NCBI RefSeq assembly: GCF_001625325.1
Contig: NZ_JRQQ01000002.1
Location: 124,001 to 188,000 of the forward strand
Direction: 5' to 3'
Length of the DNA stretch: 64,000 nt
Source of the DNA: Croceicoccus estronivorus
GTDB taxonomy: Bacteria; Pseudomonadota; Alphaproteobacteria; Sphingomonadales; Sphingomonadaceae
Positions 58,395 through 64,000 of the stretch are shown one piece after another. The translations under genes and the position numbers were made by a program. The first letter of the stretch is position 1. Each line of letters opens with the position of its first letter. The notes under the pieces are model-generated. The model was not told the origin of the DNA. It searched no databases and saw only the letters and a list, made by a program, of their open reading frames with translations.

Positions 58395-58411
58395 ATGCAT
58401 TGGAGATACAT
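58395..58411. promoter_or_regulatory. NsrR-like box 1
   Basis: ATGCATTGGAGATACAT, a 17-bp near-palindrome that fits the NsrR pattern ATGYATTT-N-AAATACAT in outline. It lies just upstream of the haemoglobin start and 80 bp before nsrR, so it should control the NO-detoxification operon and possibly nsrR. Confidence 0.6.
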
Positions 58412-58431
58412 TTATAGAGGCCGTTTGAAAG

Positions 58432-58448
58432 ATGCAACGAAAATGCAT
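58432..58448. promoter_or_regulatory. NsrR-like box 2
   Basis: ATGCA-ACGAAAA-TGCAT, perfect five-base arms in a 17-bp site, 37 bp (centre to centre) from box 1 and 43 bp before the nsrR start. A second site for NsrR is the simplest reading. Confidence 0.52.
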
Positions 58449-58490
58449 ATTAATGTGACGGGGTCGATTGAGAGGTTTGATGGAGCGAAC

Positions 58491-58913
58491 ATGAAGCTGA
58501 CGCTGTTCACGGATTATTCGATACGCGTGCTGCTTTACCTTGCGGCAAGGCCCGACCGGCGGTGCTCGATCGCGGAGATCGCACGGGCTTATCGCATCTC
58601 GCAAAACCACCTCATGAAGGTGGTGAACGACCTCGCCCGATCTGGCTATATCGATAGCGTCCGCGGCCGTGGTGGCGGCATCCGCCTCGGCAAGCTGCCC
58701 GAAGAGATAAATATCGGCGCACTTGTCCGGCACACCGAGGAAGGCTTCGACCTTGTCGATTGTCCAAGCTGCGTGGTCGCGCCCGCTTGCGGCATGACCG
58801 GCGTGCTCAGGGAAGCCGTTTCTGCTTTCCTTGCCGTGCTGGACAAGTATTCGCTCGCGGACCTCATGCAAAAGCGCGGCGATCTCGCGCGGCTTCTGTC
58901 GTCGGCTGAATGA
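58491..58913 (+). CDS. nsrR: NsrR-like Rrf2 nitric oxide sensor
   Basis: A 140-residue Rrf2-family regulator. The winged-helix DNA-binding part covers about residues 1-75 (Asp-Tyr-Ser-Ile-Arg-Val-Leu-Leu, Ile-Ser-Gln-Asn-His-Leu-Met-Lys-Val-Val) and three Cys at 91, 94 and 100 would hold a [4Fe-4S] or [2Fe-2S] cluster sensitive to NO. The spacing Cys-x2-Cys-x5-Cys is two residues shorter than in E. coli NsrR (Cys-x4-Cys-x5-Cys). Divergent from the haemoglobin-hmp operon it is expected to repress; two candidate boxes lie between. Confidence 0.9.
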   Translation: MKLTLFTDYSIRVLLYLAARPDRRCSIAEIARAYRISQNHLMKVVNDLARSGYIDSVRGRGGGIRLGKLPEEINIGALVRHTEEGFDLVDCPSCVVAPACGMTGVLREAVSAFLAVLDKYSLADLMQKRGDLARLLSSAE

Positions 58914-58963
58914 TTATAGAACTTCGGTCCCTACGGACGCTCCAACAGAACAGGGCAAGGCTC

Positions 58964-59227
58964 CTATTTCTTTCCAAACTGGCCTTTGGCCATATCCGCC
59001 AAATCGTCCATCGGATTCCCGTCGCCATCACGGTCGAGCAGGCCGATCAGACTTGATGGGTCGTTCTTGATCGCCTCTGCAAACTGCCTCAGAAAACCCT
59101 CGCCTCCGATCTGCTGGACAATGGACGAAAACGTGCCGGTATCGAGACCGGTCTTAGCGGCAACCAGCTCCACCGTATCTCCACCCGTCTGATGCGTCTG
59201 CCCGTAATATTGGACGGCCAAGCGCAA
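58964..59227 (-). CDS. Hypothetical protein, possibly DUF937/YidB-like
   Basis: An 87-residue helical protein with a C-terminal Asp-Arg-Asp-Gly-Asp-Gly-Asn-Pro segment that resembles a calcium-binding or YidB/DUF937-like linker, then a helix. No ATG is available: the frame starts with TTG at 59227 or a weak alternative upstream, so the gene may be truncated at its 5' end. Overlaps nothing; divergent from the next gene by 26 bp. Confidence 0.4.
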   Translation of the reverse strand: MRLAVQYYGQTHQTGGDTVELVAAKTGLDTGTFSSIVQQIGGEGFLRQFAEAIKNDPSSLIGLLDRDGDGNPMDDLADMAKGQFGKK

Positions 59228-59253
59228 CCGGCCAGCCTTTCGGCTACACTTGG

Positions 59254-59604
59254 ATGGTTCACGCCAGTGGCGCCAGCCCGAAAGGTTATCGTTCGGTCCG
59301 CCTTAAACTGCTCGATCCAGCGGAAACCGACGCTTTGAATATTCCGCTGTGCAGCCTTCAACCCGATGGCAATCAAACCAATCGCGGCACACTCTTCATG
59401 CAGTGCGGGGAGGGCGACAAAGCAACCATCGTCGGACCGGACATGACAATCGACCTGATTGTGCAGCGAGATCCGGATCCCGGCACTCCGATTGACGAAC
59501 CGGTACTTTTTGGTCTCGCGGTTACGCTGCCCATGTCCGGAGTGGTCGGCCTTTATGCACAGGTAGCACAACGACTCGGCATCGCTCCGCGCCAGCAGAT
59601 ATAA
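59254..59604 (+). CDS. Hypothetical protein
   Basis: A 116-residue protein without a recognised family, signal peptide or membrane helix; beta-rich by composition, with two Cys residues. ATG at 59254. Its end converges on the paralogous membrane gene at 59630 with a 25-bp gap. The role is unknown and the gene could be spurious. Confidence 0.4.
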   Translation: MVHASGASPKGYRSVRLKLLDPAETDALNIPLCSLQPDGNQTNRGTLFMQCGEGDKATIVGPDMTIDLIVQRDPDPGTPIDEPVLFGLAVTLPMSGVVGLYAQVAQRLGIAPRQQI

Positions 59605-59629
59605 CGCAGGATCATCGATCCGGATTTTC

Positions 59630-59932
59630 TTACATCAACATACCCCAAACAACGAGGCATAGCGCCAAGGCCACTCCCAGCGCGGAGACAACAACAACCT
59701 GAGTAGGGTGTAGCCTATCGAGATAATGGTCTCGGCTTAGCTGCCTATATTGTCGCGTGATCTCGGGATTCGATGCAATCATTGCCTGATCCATAGCGGA
59801 CGCCTCCCGTTTCAGATAACGGAGGACCTCCTCTAGTTGCTCATCATTCAAACTCGGATAGCTTGCAATGATGCCTTCAATCTCTCGTCGGCGGTTGCTT
59901 CCATCGACGGCATTATTGGATTCTTGTTTCAT
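59630..59932 (-). CDS. Tail-anchored small membrane protein, copy A
   Basis: A 100-residue protein with a hydrophilic N-terminal part (Tyr-Pro-Ser-Leu-Asn-Asp-Glu-Gln-Leu-Glu-Glu-Val-Leu-Arg-Tyr-Leu near 25-40), a second motif Tyr-Arg-Gln-Leu-Ser-Arg-Asp-His-Tyr-Leu-Asp-Arg-Leu near 60-75, and one C-terminal membrane helix. It is a clear paralogue of the protein at 60019-60330, which lies upstream on the same strand. The start at 59932 is the best-placed ATG; another lies at 59995. Function unknown. Confidence 0.65.
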   Translation of the reverse strand: MKQESNNAVDGSNRRREIEGIIASYPSLNDEQLEEVLRYLKREASAMDQAMIASNPEITRQYRQLSRDHYLDRLHPTQVVVVSALGVALALCLVVWGMLM

Positions 59933-60018
59933 GTGCTGTGCATTCTCGAAAATGCAGGGTAAGCCTGTGACCGGCTGCCCGAAACGCCTCTTCATTCAGG
60001 GTATGCCCGCGTGGGGAT

Positions 60019-60330
60019 TCACCCTGCTCGCGCAATGGCGCGAAGAAGAACGAGAAGAAGGGCGATTGCGATCAAGACGATCGCGAACTGGACCTTTTCC
60101 ATTGGGCGAAGTCGGTCAATGTAGTGCTCCCTGCACAATTGCCGATATTGCGGGCACAGTGTCTCGTCGGAAGTGATAATGTCGATATCGCGTCCGGATG
60201 CTTCATTCCTGAGATATTGCAGAACCTCGCCAAGCTCATCGTCGCCAATTTCGGGATAGCGGGCGATGATGCGACTTATTGCTGTTCGCGTCGGCTCCGG
60301 ATCGAAACCATCTGTATCGAAATTTTGCAC
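60019..60330 (-). CDS. Tail-anchored small membrane protein, copy B
   Basis: A 103-residue paralogue of the previous protein. It shares Ile-Ala-Arg-Tyr-Pro, then Glu-Val-Leu-Gln-Tyr-Leu, then Tyr-Arg-Gln-Leu-Cys-Arg-Glu-His-Tyr-Ile-Asp-Arg-Leu and the C-terminal membrane helix. Start GTG at 60330. The two genes form a tandem duplication on the minus strand. The soluble N-terminal part should face the cytoplasm. Function unknown. Confidence 0.65.
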   Translation of the reverse strand: MQNFDTDGFDPEPTRTAISRIIARYPEIGDDELGEVLQYLRNEASGRDIDIITSDETLCPQYRQLCREHYIDRLRPMEKVQFAIVLIAIALLLVLLRAIARAG

Positions 60331-60384
60331 TGCTCTGCTCGCATGACGAATAACAGTCCGTGACCGCGGCCACGGGATGAATCG

Positions 60385-60747
60385 TCATACGAACGGAGGC
60401 GCTCTGGGATTGAGCGGAGTATGCCGCGCAACAGATCGAATCGGCGGACCAGTTGACCACTGCCACGAAATACCGTGACCACGGTCCGCAGCGGCGATGC
60501 TTGGCGCGAGGGATAAAGACGGTGTGAAGACAGGAGGCGCAGGGGTATCCGAACGGAGCTTTTGCTGAGCAGCCGTCTGTTCTCTGCAACCCAGTGCGAC
60601 ATCTGAGGTAAAGGCGCTGAATGCCGACCCCGATTGGGAAGCGCTCGGCGCGTCACTCGGAGCAAAAGCATGAAAGAATACGACCAGCAAAAGCGCTAGC
60701 GCTACACAGCGCCAGATCGCCTGTAACTTGTCGTATCCGGTAATCAT
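60385..60747 (-). CDS. Small exported or membrane-anchored protein, family X copy 1
   Basis: A 120-residue protein with one N-terminal membrane helix or uncleaved signal (about residues 10-30) and a Ser/Ala/Pro-rich remainder. It shares a Ser-Ala-Phe-x4-Ser-x-Val segment and a C-terminal Arg-Ala-Pro-Pro with the protein at 61107-61550, so the two appear to be distant paralogues. Start ATG at 60747. Periplasmic location inferred. Confidence 0.5.
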   Translation of the reverse strand: MITGYDKLQAIWRCVALALLLVVFFHAFAPSDAPSASQSGSAFSAFTSDVALGCREQTAAQQKLRSDTPAPPVFTPSLSLAPSIAAADRGHGISWQWSTGPPIRSVARHTPLNPRAPPFV

Positions 60748-60854
60748 GATCCTGATGCGTTAGCGCATTGCTCCGCCCATGGTCCAGCCTTTCAAGAAGC
60801 GTCCATGGAAGCTGCGAATATGCGCAGAACTGAACTCATCCGTAGAGCTTCGTA

Positions 60855-61007
60855 TCAGCGTTTCGCATCGGGCTTGGCCCCGCTGCTTTCCGCGTCAGGC
60901 AAGGCTTTTGGACGTTCTTCCTTGCCAGCTGGCTTGCTGTGATCTTTTCTCTTTGGCCTCCGTTCTCCCGAACGATAACCCAGGATGGCAGCCAGATGAT
61001 GATGCAT
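60855..61007 (-). CDS. Small basic protein (50 aa)
   Basis: A 50-residue, Lys/Arg/Pro/Asp-rich protein beginning Met-His-His-His-Leu. ATG at 61007 has an AGGTAAGG site just before it. The sequence is hydrophilic and probably disordered after residue 10. It is in the gap between the two family X genes. I cannot name a family; it may be a true small gene or chance. Confidence 0.35.
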   Translation of the reverse strand: MHHHLAAILGYRSGERRPKRKDHSKPAGKEERPKALPDAESSGAKPDAKR

Positions 61008-61106
61008 TGCCTTACCTCTTTACAATCCAGTGCTCGAAACTGCGTGGAATAGCGGGCAATATGTGGCTTCGCCACGGAGCCCACAGCAGCACACGCGTTT
61101 ACAGCA

Positions 61107-61550
61107 ATGCCGCATCCTGATAGATTTTCTCGGCTTCAACAACTCTGGGGATTGTTACACCGCGTGCGAACGACAAGCGCCTTAAGAAATCCTAACGGCC
61201 TCGCATTCCTGTCGGCAAGCTGGGTGTTGCTGCTGGTCATTTTCGTCTTCGCGCTGATTCCGGCAGGTTCTGCCCAATCCAAAGCTTTCGGTTCGGCATT
61301 CGATCCTTCGACAAGCGTCGTTTCACTCAAGCAGACGCCCAAGCAGCTTGGCGAACGGAGAACTGTCGTCGAACCAGACAACCAGCCTGACAGTACAGTT
61401 TGGGTTGGCGTCCCCAGCATTGTAAGCTTCCAGCAGATCGATCGCATCGACGATCACGGCTCGCGCTGGTCAATTCCGCCGCTTGCAAGAAATCTTGCGG
61501 CAGGAATGCCGACTTTCTCCCATCACGTGCGGGCACCCCCAGCCAACTGA
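61107..61550 (+). CDS. Small exported or membrane-anchored protein, family X copy 2
   Basis: A 147-residue protein with one membrane helix near residues 30-52 and a polar remainder with Gly-Ser-Ala-Phe-x4-Ser-x-Val-Val-Ser-Leu and a C-terminal His-His-Val-Arg-Ala-Pro-Pro. It appears to be a distant paralogue of the opposing gene at 60385-60747. ATG at 61107. The soluble part should lie in the periplasm. Function unknown. Confidence 0.5.
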   Translation: MPHPDRFSRLQQLWGLLHRVRTTSALRNPNGLAFLSASWVLLLVIFVFALIPAGSAQSKAFGSAFDPSTSVVSLKQTPKQLGERRTVVEPDNQPDSTVWVGVPSIVSFQQIDRIDDHGSRWSIPPLARNLAAGMPTFSHHVRAPPAN

Positions 61551-61628
61551 CATCTTCGACTGTGTCCGGACTCCGGAAGACGCCTCGGATGTGCCCGAGG
61601 TGTCAGGAGTTGTGTGTGGAAGTGGCTG

Positions 61629-61736
61629 ATGAATGGCAAGAAAAGACGCCCGCCATGGTGGTTCAAGCTGACCATCCTTGTCGGCATGGCCGCAGCCGTA
61701 AGCCTCGTGGTGGCGGCGGTCGCCCTAATCGAATGA
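61629..61736 (+). CDS. Very small single-helix membrane protein (35 aa)
   Basis: A 35-residue protein: a basic N-terminus with Lys-Lys-Arg-Arg and Pro-Pro-Trp-Trp, then one membrane helix. ATG at 61629 has a GGAAG site about eleven bases upstream. It ends 49 bp before the antiporter gene on the same strand. Could be a small regulatory membrane peptide or chance. Confidence 0.35.
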   Translation: MNGKKRRPPWWFKLTILVGMAAAVSLVVAAVALIE

Positions 61737-61785
61737 ACTGAAGGCCGGACCTCGCCCATCGCGGCAGACCGGTCATGGAGAACGA

Positions 61786-63435
61786 ATGGCGCATCACTCA
61801 CCGCTGATCGCAACGATCGTGGCAGGTCTCGTCGTGGCCTTCCTCATGGGCGCTCTCGCGCACCGTCTCAAGGTGTCACCGATCGCGGGCTATCTTCTCG
61901 CTGGCGTGCTTGTCGGTCCGTTTACGCCGGGCTTTGTGGCCGATGTGGGGCTTGCCAACCAGCTTGCTGAAATCGGCGTTATCCTGCTGATGTTCGGCGT
62001 CGGCCTGCACTTCTCACTGCGTGACCTGCTCTCGGTGAAGAAGATCGCGGTGCCCGGCGCCATAGTACAGATCCTGGTCGCCACCCTGTTGGGTATGGGA
62101 CTGGCTCATGCGCTCGGCTGGACCATCGTCGCCGGTCTTGTCTTTGGCCTTGCCCTATCTGTGGCCAGTACGGTCGTGCTGTTGCGCGCTCTGGAAATTC
62201 GCAGTCTGGTCCAAACCGAACGTGGACGCATCGCCGTTGGCTGGCTGATCGTCGAAGATCTCGTCATGGTGCTGGCACTGGTTATGCTTCCTGTGCTTGC
62301 TGGCATCGCCAAGGGAGACGGGCAAGCCGGTGCGAGCACCATTCTGCTTCCATTGGCCATCACGTTTCTGAAAGTCGCGGGCTTCGTCGGGCTTATGTTG
62401 CTCGTCGGACGTCGGATCATACCCGCCACTCTGCATTGGGCCGCGCATACCGGATCGCGCGAACTGTTCCGGTTGGCCGTTCTGTCCATTGCCTTGGGCG
62501 TTGCGTTCGGCGCTGCCTATATTTTTGATGTTTCCTTCGCGCTCGGCGCCTTTTTCGCCGGCATGATTCTGGGAGAATCGCAGCTATCGCGAAGGGCGAC
62601 CGAAGAAACCCTGCCCTTGCGGGATGCGTTCGCAGTGCTCTTCTTCGTATCGGTCGGCATGCTGTTCGACCCGTCCGTGGTGATTGATCGACCACTTCCC
62701 CTGCTGGCGACAGTCGCCATCATCGTGCTGGGAAAGTCCTTGGCCGCATTCGTGATCGTTCGCTCGTTCGGACATAATAATACCAAGGCGCTGACCATCG
62801 CGGCCAGCCTGGCGCAGATCGGCGAATTTTCCTTCATTCTGGCGGCACTCGGTACCCAACTCGGCGTCTTGCCGCCTGACGCACGCGATCTGATTCTTGC
62901 GGGCGCGATCGTCTCGATATTCCTCAATCCCTTCATTTTTTCCGCCGTTGTCGCGCGGCAGGGAGATACGGGAAAGATCGAACCCTTGTCGCAGCCCGAA
63001 CCCGCCAAAGGACACATCATCCTCGTCGGCTATGGGCGGGTCGGAAGTCTGATCGCCGGAGAACTGAAGAAGGCCGGCAGATCGCTTGCGGTCATCGAAG
63101 AGCGGCCAGACCCTGTCCGGCAGGCGAAAGCAGACGGCATTGAATGCCTGAGCGGTAACGCGCTGGACCCGCTGATATTGCGGGCGGCGGGCATCGACGA
63201 CGCCAGTCATCTGTTACTCGCGATTCCCGAGGGGTTCGAAGCCGGTGCGATATGCGAACACGCACGCAAGCTGAACCCCGATACGCATGTGATCGCACGA
63301 GCTCATTCCGACGCGGAGGTCGAGCATCTACAGCGACTTGGTGTTCCGGACATCGTCATGGGTGAGCGAGAAATAGCAGCGCGCATGCTTTCGCTTGCCG
63401 CTCATCAGCTCCAGTCGTCGCCAGGGAAAGGATGA
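61786..63435 (+). CDS. YbaL/KefB-type K+/H+ antiporter with RCK domain
   Basis: A 549-residue CPA2-family antiporter. The N-terminal 390 residues form twelve to thirteen membrane helices with Leu-Met-Phe-Gly-Val-Gly-Leu-His-Phe-Ser near 68-77; the C-terminal RCK/TrkA_N domain (about 405-545) has Gly-Tyr-Gly-Arg-Val-Gly near 411-416 for NAD binding. Length close to YbaL (558). Exchanges potassium for protons in stress. ATG at 61786 has a GGAG site. Confidence 0.9.
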   Translation: MAHHSPLIATIVAGLVVAFLMGALAHRLKVSPIAGYLLAGVLVGPFTPGFVADVGLANQLAEIGVILLMFGVGLHFSLRDLLSVKKIAVPGAIVQILVATLLGMGLAHALGWTIVAGLVFGLALSVASTVVLLRALEIRSLVQTERGRIAVGWLIVEDLVMVLALVMLPVLAGIAKGDGQAGASTILLPLAITFLKVAGFVGLMLLVGRRIIPATLHWAAHTGSRELFRLAVLSIALGVAFGAAYIFDVSFALGAFFAGMILGESQLSRRATEETLPLRDAFAVLFFVSVGMLFDPSVVIDRPLPLLATVAIIVLGKSLAAFVIVRSFGHNNTKALTIAASLAQIGEFSFILAALGTQLGVLPPDARDLILAGAIVSIFLNPFIFSAVVARQGDTGKIEPLSQPEPAKGHIILVGYGRVGSLIAGELKKAGRSLAVIEERPDPVRQAKADGIECLSGNALDPLILRAAGIDDASHLLLAIPEGFEAGAICEHARKLNPDTHVIARAHSDAEVEHLQRLGVPDIVMGEREIAARMLSLAAHQLQSSPGKG

Positions 63436-63445
63436 ACCGTCCGCA

Positions 63446-63733
63446 ATGCAAAATCACATCGTTCATGACCCGAACGGGCCGGACCTTGAATTCGAGGGAG
63501 AATTGCTTCTGAAAGAAAATCACCACGACACCGGCTTCGTCGAAATATACAAAACGGCAGGCTCTCAATATGTGGTGAAACAGAACCTCTCATCCCGCCC
63601 AGGTTCTGTCGTCCTTCACGAGGTCCGGATTTACGAGACCCTGCGGGAAACAATCGAAAGCCTTGGTTTTGGAAAGGGCGCGAAGTCCATTGCTGCTCTG
63701 CTCGATTGTCCTTTGACCAAACAATTGGATTGA
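63446..63733 (+). CDS. Hypothetical protein after the antiporter
   Basis: A 95-residue protein of mixed alpha/beta composition, without a named family, signal peptide or membrane helix. It contains Glu-Gly-Glu-Leu-Leu-Leu-Lys-Glu and Tyr-Val-Val-Lys-Gln-Asn. ATG at 63446, ten bases after the antiporter stop, so it is probably in the same operon. Function unknown. Confidence 0.5.
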   Translation: MQNHIVHDPNGPDLEFEGELLLKENHHDTGFVEIYKTAGSQYVVKQNLSSRPGSVVLHEVRIYETLRETIESLGFGKGAKSIAALLDCPLTKQLD

Positions 63734-63743
63734 TCGGCTTACA

Positions 63744-63881
63744 ATGCCCACAATCACGACCCTGGATGTGCGTATAAGCGGTATGCTGGCCGAGTTCGTC
63801 GCCAGCAATATAGGTGAAGGCGGCGCCTATACGAATGTCCGCCATCTTGTCCGTGCTTCCATCCTTCGGATTAACTCCTGA
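63744..63881 (+). pseudogene. Truncated ParD/CopG-like antitoxin
   Basis: A 45-residue frame whose first 32 residues look like a ribbon-helix-helix ParD-type antitoxin (Thr-Leu-Asp-Val-Arg-Ile-Ser, then Phe-Val-Ala-Ser-Asn-Ile-Gly-Glu-Gly-Gly-Ala-Tyr-Thr-Asn-Val). The usual Ser-Glu-Tyr-Ile/Val-Arg helix and tail are replaced by unrelated residues and a stop. Probably a decayed toxin-antitoxin remnant. No toxin gene follows in the last 119 bp. Confidence 0.45.
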
Positions 63882-64000
63882 AACGTGGTTGGCTTCGAAT
63901 TTGGATGCCTTTTTCAAATCACGGGTGCATGTTTTGACCGGATGTCGCCTTTCGGGCCGGGCCTTCGGTTTGCACCGGAGCTGACGCCCAGGTTAGCTCG

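Noticed and set aside
1-64000. tRNA or rRNA genes and integrase or transposase genes
   Set aside because: No cloverleaf T-arm consensus, rRNA sequence, tyrosine or serine recombinase, or DDE transposase was recognised in any frame.

Overview
The window looks like an alphaproteobacterium of the sphingomonad type (Sphingomonadaceae). This is inferred from the GC-rich codon use, the style of the TonB-dependent receptor, and a conjugative-element backbone (DUF3363 relaxase, TraF-type S26 peptidase, DUF736, ParB, DUF2958, ArdC, DUF2285) resembling Tn4371-type integrative elements common in that group. No rRNA, tRNA, integrase, transposase or CRISPR array was seen.

Region 1 (1-16200) is a dense defence island. 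A leftward set encodes a DprA-like protein, a phosphoribosyltransferase (together like the ShosA/ShosT pair) and a DUF3800 protein. Divergent from it is a small HEPN protein with an intact Rx4H motif. A rightward, translationally coupled operon follows: a 934-residue DrmE-like protein, a 1548-residue DrmA-type helicase and a DUF1998 DrmB protein. Converging on it, with a 49-bp tail overlap, is a leftward operon of mobile mystery protein A (HTH), mobile mystery protein B (Fic) and an NPPY-type DNA methyltransferase. I read the two convergent operons as a DISARM-like system with a non-standard gene set: DrmE-like protein plus adenine-type methylase, with no DrmC phospholipase-D protein, no DrmD, and a Fic/HTH pair attached to the methylase.

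Region 2 (16658-27752) is part of a conjugative element: relaxase, lytic transglycosylase, TraF, AlpA-like regulator, DUF736, a small HTH-like protein, ParB, DUF2958, ArdC and a DUF2285 regulator. A lipoprotein and a YnfA-family membrane protein sit inside it. ParA, RepA, TraG and Trb genes are not in the window.

Region 3 (27933-37298) is an iron or siderophore uptake cluster: ECF sigma factor, FecR-like regulator, TonB-dependent receptor, PepSY membrane protein, DUF3649, DUF3325, TonB and two trailing genes of unknown function, with a divergent AraC regulator. It is followed by an XRE regulator and a second, short DUF2285 gene (37272-37998). The iron genes therefore look like cargo set between element backbone genes.

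Region 4 (38228-63881) is a mixed metabolic and stress region: an RNase T-like exonuclease, DUF488, a metB-cysI-cysJ sulfur operon, MarR with a ClC/CBS channel, LysR with a ferritin-like DUF6306 protein and a TRIC-type channel, an SMR exporter, 1-Cys peroxiredoxin, beta-carbonic anhydrase, a DMT transporter, an orphan MreB-like protein, Rnk, and an NsrR-linked NO-detoxification operon (truncated haemoglobin, DUF1971, flavohaemoglobin, CopD-like protein) with two NsrR-like boxes. The end holds two pairs of paralogous small membrane proteins, a YbaL-type K+/H+ antiporter and a shortened ParD-like antitoxin.
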